NCBI GenBank assembly: GCA_013284265.1
Contig: JABTBR010000044.1
Location: forward strand, 1-62,861
DNA: 62,861 nt
Reading direction: 5' to 3'
DNA from: Oxalobacteraceae bacterium
GTDB taxonomy: Bacteria; Pseudomonadota; Gammaproteobacteria; Burkholderiales; Burkholderiaceae_D
The notes below the pieces were generated by a model, which was given only the letters and a program-made list of their open reading frames with translations, did no database searches and was not told where the DNA came from. Shown here piece after piece: positions 7,468 to 15,838 of this stretch (positions within the stretch are counted from its first letter, which is position 1; every line of letters begins with the position of its first letter). The translations under genes and the position numbers were made by a program.

Positions 7468-9039
7468 TTAGCCGCGAAGCAGTTCGCCGTCGCGGCGGTG
7501 CCATGCAGCAGCCATATTATCGTCCTTGAGCACGGCCGGCAGCAATGACTGCGGCAGGTTCTGATATGTTACCGGACGCAGGAAGCGCGCAATGGCGCCG
7601 GTGCCGACCGAGGTGGAACGGCCGTCCGAGGTCGACGGGAACGGGCCGCCGTGCACCATGGCGCTGACCACTTCCACGCCGGTCGGGAAACCGTTGGCGA
7701 TGATGCGGCCGGCCTTGCGTTCCAGGATAGGCAGCAGCGCGTGGGCGGTGTCCAGGTCGGCGTCGTCGAAATGCAGGGTCGCGGTCAGCTGGCCTTCCAG
7801 GCTTTGCGCCACGGCGCGCAGCTCGGCGATGTCCTTGCAGGCCACCACCAGCGAGGCCGGGCCGAACACCTCTTCCGACAGCGCATGCTGGCTCAGGAAG
7901 GCAGCGCCACTGGTGACGAACAGCGCCGGTGCGCCCTTGCCCTCTTCCTGTGGGGCCAGTGCGGCGGTGCTCACATCTTCATGCGCGGCCAGCGCGGCGA
8001 TGCCCTTGCCGTAACTGCCGGCGATGCCGGGGCTGAGCATGGCGCAGGCGGCGCCGCTGGCCAGCACTGGCGCGGCGGCGGCGGTGAAGCGTTCCAGATC
8101 GGGACCGGCGACGGCCAGGATCAGGCCCGGATTGGTGCAGATCTGGCCCACGCTCATCGTCAGCGAAGCGGCAAAGCCTGCGGCGATCTGTTCGGCGCGC
8201 TTGGCCAGCGCGTGCGGCAGCAGAACCACCGGATTGATGCTGCTCATTTCCGCATACACGGGAATCGGTTGTGGGCGGGCCGCGGCCACGCCCATCAGCG
8301 CAACGCCGCCGCTGCGCGAGCCGGTAAAGCCGACCGCCTGGATCGAGGGATGGCGCACCAGTTCCTGGCCCACGCCATTGCCGCTGCCGGTCAGCAGCGC
8401 GAACACGCCGGCTGGCAGCTGGCAGATTTCAATCGCCTTGACGATGGCACGCGCCACCAGTTCGGACGTGCCGGGATGGGCCGAGTGAGCCTTGAGCACC
8501 ACCGGGCAGCCAGCCGCCAGTGCGGAAGCGGTATCGCCGCCAGCCACCGAGAAGGCCAGCGGGAAGTTACTGGCCGCGAAAACGGCCACTGGTCCGAGAC
8601 CGATCATGCGCATGCGCAGTTCCGGCCGTGGCGGAGTGCGCTCCGGCATGGCGCGGTCGAAGCGGATATCCTTGTACGAACCTTCGCGCAGCAGATTGGC
8701 GAACAGCTGGAGTTGGCCGATGGTACGGCCACGTTCACCTTCGATGCGCGGGCGCGGCAGGCCGCTTTCGGCCATGGTGCGTTCGATCAGCACATCGCCC
8801 AGTGCCAGGATTTGCCCGGCGATGGTTTCCAGGAACACGGCGCGCTGCTCGTCGCTGGTGGCGCGATAGGTATCGAAGGCCGCTTCGGCCAGGCGGCAAG
8901 CCTGGTCGATCTGCGCGAAGTCGACCGTGTGGAAGGTCGGTTCCATCTTCTGCCGGGTGTTCGGGTTGTAGGCGCACAGCGGGCCCTGGGTGCCTTTGAC
9001 GGCGACGCCGCCTATCAGTGCTTCACCGGTGATGATCAT
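7468..9039 (-). CDS. 2,5-dioxovalerate (alpha-ketoglutarate semialdehyde) dehydrogenase
   Basis: An aldehyde dehydrogenase superfamily enzyme (523 aa) of the ketoglutarate-semialdehyde type. It oxidises 2,5-dioxopentanoate to 2-oxoglutarate with NAD(P)+, the last step of oxidative pentose degradation. The catalytic nucleophile is Cys301 in GQICTNPG and the general base Glu264 in VYAEMSS; cofactor-binding ASNFPLA and the GFTGS turn are visible. The end shows the family's GVEVVSAMVHGGPFPST block. Its ATG overlaps the stop of the upstream FAH gene by 4 bp (ATGA), so translation is coupled. Cytoplasmic. The family and neighbours agree closely; the substrate isomer (from arabinose or xylose) does not matter at this step. 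Confidence 0.9.
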   Translation of the reverse strand: MIITGEALIGGVAVKGTQGPLCAYNPNTRQKMEPTFHTVDFAQIDQACRLAEAAFDTYRATSDEQRAVFLETIAGQILALGDVLIERTMAESGLPRPRIEGERGRTIGQLQLFANLLREGSYKDIRFDRAMPERTPPRPELRMRMIGLGPVAVFAASNFPLAFSVAGGDTASALAAGCPVVLKAHSAHPGTSELVARAIVKAIEICQLPAGVFALLTGSGNGVGQELVRHPSIQAVGFTGSRSGGVALMGVAAARPQPIPVYAEMSSINPVVLLPHALAKRAEQIAAGFAASLTMSVGQICTNPGLILAVAGPDLERFTAAAAPVLASGAACAMLSPGIAGSYGKGIAALAAHEDVSTAALAPQEEGKGAPALFVTSGAAFLSQHALSEEVFGPASLVVACKDIAELRAVAQSLEGQLTATLHFDDADLDTAHALLPILERKAGRIIANGFPTGVEVVSAMVHGGPFPSTSDGRSTSVGTGAIARFLRPVTYQNLPQSLLPAVLKDDNMAAAWHRRDGELLRG

Positions 9040-10028
9040 AATGTTTTTACTTTCGCGACGGCAGTGGGGTAGACGGCCAGCGTATTGCGCAGGGCCGGGC
9101 CAAACAGCGGGGCTTCGATTTCGAAGGTTTCGCCCGGTTTGACGACGATGTTGTCGGCCACGCTCAGGGTGGCGGTGCCGAAGAAGTGGATGTGTACGTC
9201 ACCGGCGCGGCGGAACAGCGGATACTTGAAGTGGTGGTGTTCCAGGTTGGCGATGGTATGCGACATATTCTGCTCGCCGCTGACAAAGGCCTTCTGCCAG
9301 CGTACCTTGCCGTCCACGTCGTAGATGCGCGAGCTGCCTTCGACGTGCGCGGGGATCTCGCCCACCAGCAGGGCCGGGCCCAGGCCGCAGGCACGCAGCT
9401 TGGAGTGGGCCAGGTAAAGATAGTTCTGGCGCTCGGTCACGTGGTCGGAAAACTCGTTGCCGATGGCGTAGCCGACGCGGTAAGGCTGGCCATCGTCGCC
9501 GATGACGTACAGACCGGCCACTTCCGGTTCTTCGCCGCCATCGAGCGCGAAGTCGGGCATGGCCAGTGTCTGGCCGCTGGCGGCGACGATGGAGCCATCG
9601 CCCTTGTAGAACCATTCCGGCTGCACGCCGGCTTCACCGGCGGCTGGCTTGCCGCCTTCCACGCCCATGCGGAACATCTTCATGCTGTCGCTCAGGTTCT
9701 CGACGTCGCCGCCGATTTTCTTGTGCATGGCGTCGCGGGTATCGGCGCTGCCCAGGTGGGTCAGGCCGGTGCCGGTGACGAGGCAGTGGGCGTCGTCGCT
9801 ATGGTCGATGGGCGCCAGCAGGCGGCCTTCGGCGGCCACCTGTTCGAAGGACGCGGTGGTGGCGCCAACGGCGGCGGCGGCCAGCACGGCCAGGCTTTCG
9901 CCCTTGCGGATCGCGGCCTGGGCCAGCGCGTAGCTGCTGGTGTAGCCGTCGATGATGCGGATGCTGTCTTGTTCGAGCACGCCGACCTGGCGCGCGCCGT
10001 CAGTATTTTTGAATTGTACGAGTAACAT
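9036..10028 (-). CDS. FAH-superfamily 2-keto-3-deoxypentonate dehydratase (AraD1/GguC-type)
   Basis: A fumarylacetoacetate-hydrolase-fold protein (330 aa) of the AraD1/GguC group found in pentose and hexuronate operons. It probably dehydrates 2-keto-3-deoxypentonate to the 2,5-dioxovalerate that the next gene's product oxidises. The family's metal-binding region is seen in VTGTGLTHLGSADTRDAMHK, the PEVAGLYVIGDDG segment with acidic ligands, and the EFSDHVTERQNYLYLAHSK block. No signal peptide; cytoplasmic. GGGAGA lies 4 nt before the ATG. It is second in the operon, 32 bp after the dehydratase, and overlaps the next gene by 4 bp. An alternative is hydrolysis of a 2,4-diketo-3-deoxypentonate intermediate, which uses a related fold. 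Confidence 0.8.
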   Translation of the reverse strand: MLLVQFKNTDGARQVGVLEQDSIRIIDGYTSSYALAQAAIRKGESLAVLAAAAVGATTASFEQVAAEGRLLAPIDHSDDAHCLVTGTGLTHLGSADTRDAMHKKIGGDVENLSDSMKMFRMGVEGGKPAAGEAGVQPEWFYKGDGSIVAASGQTLAMPDFALDGGEEPEVAGLYVIGDDGQPYRVGYAIGNEFSDHVTERQNYLYLAHSKLRACGLGPALLVGEIPAHVEGSSRIYDVDGKVRWQKAFVSGEQNMSHTIANLEHHHFKYPLFRRAGDVHIHFFGTATLSVADNIVVKPGETFEIEAPLFGPALRNTLAVYPTAVAKVKTL

Positions 10029-10060
10029 GAGGTCTCCCGGCGATAGGCCGATTTAGCGAA

Positions 10061-11800
10061 TTAGTGGGAATGCTTGGGCACGGCCGAACCGCGGTTCCCG
10101 ACCAGGAAGTCGAAGTCGCAGCCCTCGTCGGCCTGCAGCACGTGATCGATATACAGCTTCTGATAGCCGCTCTTGACCGCTGGCTGCTGGATTTCGGCGC
10201 GGGCCGCCAGGCGCTGGCGCATTTCCGTGTCGGAGATTTCCAGGTTCAGGTTGCCGCCGGCGCAGTCCAGCGTAATGAAGTCGCCATCGCGCACGATGCC
10301 CAGCGGGCCGCCGGCCATCGCCTCGGGCGCCACGTGCAGTACCACGGTGCCGTAGGCGGTGCCGCTCATGCGGGCATCCGAGATGCGCACCATGTCGGTG
10401 ATGCCTTGCGCCAGCAGCTTCGGCGGCAGGCCCATATTGCCTACTTCGGCCATGCCGGGATAGCCTTTCGGGCCGCAGTTTTTCATCACCAGGATGGAGT
10501 TCGCGTCCACGTCCAGGTCCGGATCGACGATGCGGCTCTTGTAGTGCTCGAAGTCCTCGAACACCACGGCGCGGCCACGGTGCTGCATCAGCGCCGGGGT
10601 GGCGGCCGACGGCTTGAGCACGGCGCCGCGCGGCGCCAGGTTGCCGCGCAGGATGCAGATGCCGCCATCCTTGAGCAGCGGCTTGTCCAGTGGCCGGATC
10701 ACTTCATCGTCGTAGACCGGCGCTTCGCTGCAGTTTTCCCACAGCGTCTTGCCGTTGACGGTCAGCGCGTTCGGATGCGGCAGCAGGTCGCCATCGCCCA
10801 TGCGGCGGATCGCGCCAGGCAGGCCGCCGGCGTAGTAGAACTCTTCCATCAGGAAGCGGCCCGAAGGCATCAGGTCGACGATGGTCGGGGTGCCGCGGCC
10901 CACGCGGGTCCAGTCTTCCAGCTCCAGATCGACGCCGATGCGGCCGGCGATGGCTTTCAGGTGGATCACGGCGTTGGTCGAGCCACCGATGGCGGCGTTG
11001 ACGCGGATCGCGTTCTCGAAGTTTTCGCGCTTGAGGATCTTCGACAGGCGCAGGTCTTCGTGCACCATTTCGACGATGCGGATGCCGGACATATGCGCCA
11101 GGATGTAGCGGCGCGAATCGACGGCGGGAATGGCGGCGTTGTGCGGCAGGGTCGTGCCCAGCGCTTCGGCCATGCAGGCCATCGTCGAGGCGGTGCCCAT
11201 GGTGTTGCAGGTGCCGGCCGAGCGCGAGTGGCCCGATTCGGCGGCCATGAACTGGTGCATGGTGATCTCGCCGGCCTTGACCTGCTCGTGCAGCTTCCAC
11301 ACGGCGGTGCCGGAACCGATGTTCTTGCCATCGAGCTTGCCGTTCAGCATAGGGCCGCCGCTGACGACGATGGTCGGGATATCCACGCTGGCCGCGCCCA
11401 TCAGCAGGGCCGGGGTGGTCTTGTCGCAGCCGACCAGCAGCACGACGGCGTCCATCGGATTGCCGCGGATCGACTCTTCCACGTCCATGCTGGCCAGGTT
11501 ACGGGTCAACATGGCCGTCGGGCGCAGATTCGATTCGCCGTTGGAGAACACCGGGAACTCGACCGGGAAACCGCCCGCCTCCAGGATGCCGCGCTTGACG
11601 TACTCGGCCAGCTGGCGGAAGTGGGCGTTGCAAGGGGTCAGTTCGGACCAGGTATTGCAGATGCCGATGATGGGCTTGCCCTGGAATTCGTGGTCGGGGA
11701 TGCCCTGGTTCTTCATCCAGCTGCGATACATGAAACCGTTTTTATCCTGGGTACCAAACCACTCGGCCGAGCGCAGCTTGGTTTTTTTTGTCTCAGACAT
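10061..11800 (-). CDS. L-arabonate/pentonate dehydratase, IlvD/Edd family
   Basis: An IlvD/Edd dehydratase (579 aa), the same length as characterised L-arabonate dehydratases. It converts a pentonate to the 2-keto-3-deoxy acid using a [2Fe-2S] cluster and Mg2+. Candidate cluster ligands are Cys57 (SELTPCN), Cys125 (GCDKTTPA) and Cys198 (AGTCNTMG), matching the spacing of the pentonate-dehydratase branch rather than of dihydroxyacid dehydratase. Lys127 in GCDKTTPA is the likely carbamylated metal ligand. AGGAG precedes the ATG by 6 nt. It is the first gene of the operon, and the shared 18-bp site lies about 110 nt upstream at 11910-11927. Arabonate versus xylonate preference cannot be decided from sequence alone. 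Confidence 0.88.
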   Translation of the reverse strand: MSETKKTKLRSAEWFGTQDKNGFMYRSWMKNQGIPDHEFQGKPIIGICNTWSELTPCNAHFRQLAEYVKRGILEAGGFPVEFPVFSNGESNLRPTAMLTRNLASMDVEESIRGNPMDAVVLLVGCDKTTPALLMGAASVDIPTIVVSGGPMLNGKLDGKNIGSGTAVWKLHEQVKAGEITMHQFMAAESGHSRSAGTCNTMGTASTMACMAEALGTTLPHNAAIPAVDSRRYILAHMSGIRIVEMVHEDLRLSKILKRENFENAIRVNAAIGGSTNAVIHLKAIAGRIGVDLELEDWTRVGRGTPTIVDLMPSGRFLMEEFYYAGGLPGAIRRMGDGDLLPHPNALTVNGKTLWENCSEAPVYDDEVIRPLDKPLLKDGGICILRGNLAPRGAVLKPSAATPALMQHRGRAVVFEDFEHYKSRIVDPDLDVDANSILVMKNCGPKGYPGMAEVGNMGLPPKLLAQGITDMVRISDARMSGTAYGTVVLHVAPEAMAGGPLGIVRDGDFITLDCAGGNLNLEISDTEMRQRLAARAEIQQPAVKSGYQKLYIDHVLQADEGCDFDFLVGNRGSAVPKHSH

Positions 11801-11909
11801 GCTTTCTCCTGGTTATTCCGTGGCGGCGGCGCTCACATCATCCGTCGCGTTGATATAGGGATACTAAAGTGTCAGCAGATATCTTTCCAATTACATTTTT
11901 TTCGTCTTT

Positions 11910-11927
11910 GATACCGAAATGGATATC
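11910..11927. promoter_or_regulatory. Putative pentose-regulon operator, dehydratase operon copy
   Basis: GATACCGAAATGGATATC matches the galM site at 14 of 18 positions and lies about 110 nt upstream of the dehydratase start. A second local palindrome, TATCG-CAAAG-CGATA, overlaps and follows it (11924-11938). An isolated GATATC also occurs at 11878-11883. Confidence 0.55.
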
Positions 11928-12060
11928 GCAAAGCGATAGCGCCGCCGAAGCCGGTACTGAGATAAAGCAGGAGGAAAGACCAGGTGGCCGCGGCAACGTG
12001 CCGGGAGGATAGACTAGATTTGAAAGAATACGGGGTCAGTGGCGAGGGCCACCGGTGGCG

Positions 12061-12387
12061 TCAGGAAATGACTGCGTCGGGATGTTCAAAACTTTTTATG
12101 GTGACATCACCATTTGGAAATTTGGCGGTAATTTCCAGCGCCCCGCCCATCGCCTCGATGTGGGAGCGCAAGGTAGAAATATACATGTCTGTCCGACGCT
12201 CAAGTGTTGTGATCGCCGGTTGCTCGACATTCAGTGCAAGCGCAAGTGCCTGTTGTGACAGGCCACGAGCCTTACGCAATTCATTCAAGACCATTTCCTC
12301 GCGCATAGCTTTAGTTGCTTTTCCCGCAAGAAGAATTGCCTCTGGAGACATGGTCGCTGCGACCAGGTCGGAGAATTTCTTAGCCAT
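12061..12387 (-). CDS. HigA-type XRE-family antitoxin
   Basis: A 108-aa protein with a central Cro/C1-type helix-turn-helix (ELRKARGLSQQALALALNVEQPAITTLERRTD, about residues 36-67). It has an N-terminal helical part and a short C-terminal beta segment (LEITAKFPNGDVTI) typical of HigA/RHH-replacing antitoxins that neutralise RelE-like toxins and repress their own promoter. It follows the toxin gene and overlaps it by 8 bp, the toxin-first order of HigBA pairs. The pair lies between galM and the pentose operon on the same strand, but nothing suggests it takes part in sugar metabolism. Confidence 0.82.
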   Translation of the reverse strand: MAKKFSDLVAATMSPEAILLAGKATKAMREEMVLNELRKARGLSQQALALALNVEQPAITTLERRTDMYISTLRSHIEAMGGALEITAKFPNGDVTIKSFEHPDAVIS

Positions 12388-12745
12388 TATCCAAACCCTC
12401 CTTTCTCAGTGCATCCAAATGCTCATCGTAAAGACGGTCAGCAATGGGGACATGCACTGCGTACCAACGGCGCTTGCCAGTTTTATCGCCGCCGATAAGT
12501 AGAATCGCGTTTCGGCGTGGATCAAAAGCAAACAATATGCGATAGGGCCTGCCAGCATGCTGGACGCGCAACTCACGCATATGAGAATGTCGGGAACCCC
12601 TGATGCCGCTTGTATGCGGAAATGGTAGATGCGGTCCATCGCACTCAAGAAGACCGACGACGGACTCCACGGATATTTGCTCGGCCTCGTCAAGGCTGGC
12701 CCACCATTCACCGAACTCATCGGTATATTCCACGCTCCAAGACAT
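12380..12745 (-). CDS. HigB/RelE-family mRNA interferase toxin
   Basis: A 121-aa protein of the phage-derived Gp49-like/HigB branch of the RelE superfamily, expected to cleave mRNA on ribosomes. Visible family blocks are the start SVEYTDEFGEWWASLDEAEQ, the central GSRHSHMRELRVQHAGRPYRILFAFDPRR, and ILLIGGDKTG with conserved Arg and Lys. The reading frame is open further upstream, but only the ATG at 12745 gives a family-like N-terminus, and a promoter with its -10 box directly before this ATG suggests a leaderless or nearly leaderless mRNA. The antitoxin gene overlaps its 3' end by 8 bp. Confidence 0.82.
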   Translation of the reverse strand: MSWSVEYTDEFGEWWASLDEAEQISVESVVGLLECDGPHLPFPHTSGIRGSRHSHMRELRVQHAGRPYRILFAFDPRRNAILLIGGDKTGKRRWYAVHVPIADRLYDEHLDALRKEGLDNG

Positions 12746-12748
12746 CAC

Positions 12749-12778
12749 AATTATTCCACGCACGGCACATACCGTCAA
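12749..12778 (-). promoter_or_regulatory. Putative sigma-70 promoter of the HigBA pair
   Basis: On the minus strand TTGACG (12778-12773) and ATAATT (12754-12749) are separated by 18 nt. The -10 box ends 3 nt before the toxin ATG. Upstream, a 7-bp inverted repeat TCGACTG/CAGTCGA (12827-12851) may be an operator. Confidence 0.5.
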
Positions 12779-12891
12779 AAGAATATGACATGCTGGTAGA
12801 ACGCCTCTTGCGGGTAGATCAATAGATCGACTGACGCAATTCGACAGTCGACGCTGAACGCCCCCAGACGCCCCCGAGCGGGCAGTCTGGT

Positions 12892-13959
12892 TTAGCGGGC
12901 GACCGAGAAACGGTAGGCCATGCTGCTGCTGTACTCCTGGCCGGGGCGCAGGATGGTGGAGGGGAAACCGGCGCGATTGGGCGAATCGGGGAAGTGCTGG
13001 GGTTCCAGGCAAATGCCGCCGCGATAGCCGTAGACCCGCCCTTTTCCGCTCAGGCGGCCATCGAGGAAATTGCCGCTGTAGAACTGCAGGCCGGGTTCGT
13101 CGGTGAACACTTCCAGCACCCGGCCAGACACGGGTTCATGCACGCGGGCGGCCAGGCTGCGCTCGCCCGGGGCCGGCTTGTCGAGCACGAAATTGTGGTC
13201 ATAACCAAAGCCGTTGCGCAACTGTTCGTGGTCTTCGGCGATGCGCGCGCCGATGGCGCGCGGCTGGCGGAAGTCGAAGGGTGTGCCCTCCACTGCCGGC
13301 AGCAGGCCGGTGGGGATCTGCACGGCGTCAATCGGCGTGTAGCGGCTGGCCGGGATCATGATGGTGTGAGCGAGGATATCGCCCTCGCCGGCCAGATTGA
13401 AGTAGGCGTGGTTGGTCAGGTTGACCGGGGTGGCGCGGTCGGTCGTGGCGTGGAAGCGGATCGCCAGCGTGTTGTCGCCGCCCAGCTCGTAGATCACCGT
13501 CACCGACAGATTGCCGGGATAGCCCTGCTCGCCATCGGGACTGAGGTAGCTCAGCTTGAGACCGACCGAGTTGGCCAGCGTGAACGGCGTGGCCTTCCAC
13601 AGCACGCGGTGGAAACCGTTCTCGCCGCCATGCAAATGGTTACTGCCATTGTTGACGTTGAGCTCGATCAGCTTGCCGTCCAGCTCGAATTGGGCCTTGG
13701 CGATGCGGTTGCCATAGCGTCCGATCAGCGCGCCGAAATACTCGGATTCGCCCAGATAAGGCAGTACGCTGTCGAAGCCGTGGGTGACATCGGCCAGCCG
13801 GCCAGCGCGGTCCGGCACATGGATCTGGGTGATGATGCCGCCAAAATCGGTGATCTTGACGAGCATGCCGCTGGCATTGCTCAGTGTGTACAGGCTGGTC
13901 TGGCGGCCATCGGGCAGTTGGCCGAAGGCGGATTTGCTGATGTTCGGGTGTGCGGTCAT
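12892..13959 (-). CDS. galM: Aldose 1-epimerase (mutarotase)
   Basis: A GalM-family mutarotase (355 aa) interconverting alpha and beta anomers of aldoses, here probably pentoses before their oxidation by the dehydrogenase. The family's substrate Arg lies in GRYGNRIAKA, conserved His in NHLHGGENGFHRVLW, catalytic His in NLTNHAYFNLAG and catalytic Glu in CLEPQHFPDSPN. No clear signal peptide, so cytoplasmic. The stop is followed on the minus strand by an imperfect CCAGAC/GTCTGG hairpin (12867-12893). An operator-like site shared with the pentose genes lies about 115 nt upstream at 14074-14091, which links it to the regulon despite the toxin-antitoxin pair in between. Confidence 0.9.
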   Translation of the reverse strand: MTAHPNISKSAFGQLPDGRQTSLYTLSNASGMLVKITDFGGIITQIHVPDRAGRLADVTHGFDSVLPYLGESEYFGALIGRYGNRIAKAQFELDGKLIELNVNNGSNHLHGGENGFHRVLWKATPFTLANSVGLKLSYLSPDGEQGYPGNLSVTVIYELGGDNTLAIRFHATTDRATPVNLTNHAYFNLAGEGDILAHTIMIPASRYTPIDAVQIPTGLLPAVEGTPFDFRQPRAIGARIAEDHEQLRNGFGYDHNFVLDKPAPGERSLAARVHEPVSGRVLEVFTDEPGLQFYSGNFLDGRLSGKGRVYGYRGGICLEPQHFPDSPNRAGFPSTILRPGQEYSSSMAYRFSVAR

Positions 13960-14073
13960 AAAACGCTTCTGACGATGAGCAAGGCCGATGAGGGAATCTG
14001 CAAGGGCCGCCGGAGAACTCCGTCATAGTAAGGAGAGCGAATCATTCCCGCCAATTAAAAATTTGACCGTAAC

Positions 14074-14091
14074 GATAACCAAAACGATATC
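14074..14091. promoter_or_regulatory. Putative pentose-regulon operator, galM copy
   Basis: GATAACCAAAACGATATC is the reference copy of the four related sites, an inverted pair GATAAC-N6-GATATC. It lies about 115 nt upstream of galM and abuts the amn terminator hairpin at 14087-14114. Confidence 0.55.
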
Positions 14092-14117
14092 AGCCCGGCG
14101 AACCGGGCTGATATTTT
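14087..14117 (-). terminator. Terminator hairpin of amn
   Basis: A perfect 12-bp stem ATATCAGCCCGG (14087-14098) / CCGGGCTGATAT (14103-14114) with tetraloop CGAA lies 8 bp past the amn stop. On the minus strand CGTTTT follows; on the plus strand TTTT follows, so it could work in both directions. Confidence 0.75.
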
Positions 14118-14124
14118 GCAACTT

Positions 14125-15627
14125 TTACTGGAAGGCGACTTCGGTGAAGCTGCGCAGCTTGCGGCTGTGCAGGCGGTCGACGCCGAGGGCGCGCAGCATC
14201 TCCACGGCACGGATGCCGATGCGCAAATGCTGGTCGACCCGGTCGCGGTAGAACTGGTTGGCCATGCCGGGCAGCTTGATTTCGCCATGCATGGGTTTGT
14301 CACTGACGCACAGCAAGGTTCCGTAAGGCACGCGGAAACGGAAACCATTGGCGGCGATGGTCGCGCTTTCCATGTCGAGCGCGATCGCCCGGCTCTGGCT
14401 GAAGCGGCGTTCCGGTGTGCGCTGCGGCAGCAGTTCCCAGTTGCGGTTGTCGGTGCTGGCCACGGTGCCGGTGCGCATCACGCGCTTGAGTTCGTGGCCG
14501 GTCAGTTGCGTCACCTCGGCCACGGCCGCCTCGATCGCCACCTGCACCTCGGCCAGCGGCGGGATCGGCACCCACAGCGGCAAGTCCTCGTCGAGCACAT
14601 GGTCTTCGCGCACATAGCCGTGGGCCAGCACGTAGTCGCCCAGTTGCTGGGTGTTGCGCAGGCCGGCGCAATGGCCCAGCATCAGCCAGGCATGCGGGCG
14701 CAGCACGGCGATGTGGTCGGTGATGGTCTTGGCATTGGCCGGACCGACGCCGATGTTGACCATGCTGATGCCGCTGCCGTCGGCGCGGATCAGGTGATAG
14801 CCCGGCATCTGCGGCAGGCGCGGCAAGGCGGCGCCCAGCGCATCTTCCGTTTCGGCCGGCAAGCCCTTGCGCCGCGTGATCAGGTTGCCCGGCTCGACGA
14901 AGGCGATGTATTGATCCTCGTCGGAGACCGACGGCGCGCTCATGACCTCGTGGCCATAGCGCACAAACTCGTCGATGTAGAACTGGTAGTTGGTGAACAG
15001 CACGAACTTCTGGAAGTGCGCCGGCGCCGTGCCGGTGTAGTGGCGCAGGCGCTGCAGCGAGTAATCGACGCGCGGGGCGGTAAACAGCGACAGCGGCTGG
15101 GCTTCGCCGGGCGCCGTTTCCAGCGTGCCGTTGGCGATGCCGTCGTCCATCGTGGCCAGGTTCGGCAAGTCGAACACATCGCGCATCAGCAGGCGCCGCT
15201 CGGCGCTCATATTGCCTTCGATGTGGTCGTGCTCGGCGAACGAGAAATGGATGGGAATCGGCTGCGAGCTCATGCCCACTTCCAGTTGCACATTCTGGCG
15301 GCTGCCGTGGTTCTTCAGCAGCAGGCGGAATTGCTGCTCATAGTAGCGTGCGAACAGTTCGGGCCGGGTCAAGGTGGTTTCATAGGTGCCGGGACCGGCC
15401 ACGAAGCCGAAGGCCAGGCGCGAATCGGCGCGGGCGACGGTGTCGGTATGGACCCGCACGAAGGGGTAGCAGGCGCGCACGTGTTCGGTGAATTCCTCAC
15501 CGGCGACAAAGCGGCGCATGCATTCGCGCAGGTAGGCGATGCTGCCGTCGTAGATATGGCGAACCTGCTGGAGGGCGGCCGCGGGATCGTCGAACAGCAT
15601 GGGGGCGGTAAATGGACGAGGTGGCAA
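14125..15627 (-). CDS. amn: AMP nucleosidase
   Basis: AMP nucleosidase (about 500 aa), hydrolysing AMP to adenine and ribose 5-phosphate and thus tuning adenylate pools. The N-terminal regulatory domain is followed by the C-terminal phosphorylase-like domain, with GVGPANAKTITDHIAVLRP, WLMLGHCAGLR and the nucleoside-phosphorylase block ALDMESATIAANGFRFRVPYGTLLCVSDKP (key Glu in DMES). The frame starts with a GTG at 15642, but AAGGAG (15634-15639) stands 6 nt before a TTG at 15627, which is chosen. It is monocistronic, transcribed away from the NRPS gene, and closed by the hairpin at 14087-14117. Confidence 0.93.
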   Translation of the reverse strand: MPPRPFTAPMLFDDPAAALQQVRHIYDGSIAYLRECMRRFVAGEEFTEHVRACYPFVRVHTDTVARADSRLAFGFVAGPGTYETTLTRPELFARYYEQQFRLLLKNHGSRQNVQLEVGMSSQPIPIHFSFAEHDHIEGNMSAERRLLMRDVFDLPNLATMDDGIANGTLETAPGEAQPLSLFTAPRVDYSLQRLRHYTGTAPAHFQKFVLFTNYQFYIDEFVRYGHEVMSAPSVSDEDQYIAFVEPGNLITRRKGLPAETEDALGAALPRLPQMPGYHLIRADGSGISMVNIGVGPANAKTITDHIAVLRPHAWLMLGHCAGLRNTQQLGDYVLAHGYVREDHVLDEDLPLWVPIPPLAEVQVAIEAAVAEVTQLTGHELKRVMRTGTVASTDNRNWELLPQRTPERRFSQSRAIALDMESATIAANGFRFRVPYGTLLCVSDKPMHGEIKLPGMANQFYRDRVDQHLRIGIRAVEMLRALGVDRLHSRKLRSFTEVAFQ

Positions 15628-15710
15628 GGTACACTCCTTCACGGTGGCGACGAGGGGAAACTATTGCTTCAGCCTATTGTAAGGGCTGGCTGGATAGTTT
15701 GCATCCCTAT

Positions 15711-15753
15711 CAACACATGTTGAGCTACAGCGCATAAATAGTTGAAGTAGCTC
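15711..15753. promoter_or_regulatory. Inverted repeats in the amn / NRPS divergent promoter region
   Basis: CAACA-CA-TGTTG lies at 15711-15722, and GAGCTAC (15722-15728) pairs with GTAGCTC (15747-15753) across an 18-nt AT-rich loop. Both lie about 90-130 nt before the NRPS start. They could be operator or leader hairpins. Confidence 0.3.
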
Positions 15754-15838
15754 GCCACCGCCATGGCCGTTTCTTTACGGCTTGGACCTCTTTTCCCATC
15801 GCTATGCCTTAAACTAGCGGACTGGCAGCATTTGCGCT

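Noticed and set aside
7651..9072. Plus-strand open frame opposite the semialdehyde dehydrogenase
   Set aside because: Composition (His/Gln/Gly/Arg-rich) and lack of motifs mark it as a shadow.
10061..11800. Annotation as dihydroxyacid dehydratase (ilvD)
   Set aside because: Length 579, cysteine spacing and the pentose operon context fit arabonate/xylonate dehydratase better.
10064..11911. Plus-strand open frame of 615 codons opposite the IlvD/Edd dehydratase
   Set aside because: Antisense shadow of a clearly recognisable enzyme, with shadow-type amino-acid composition.
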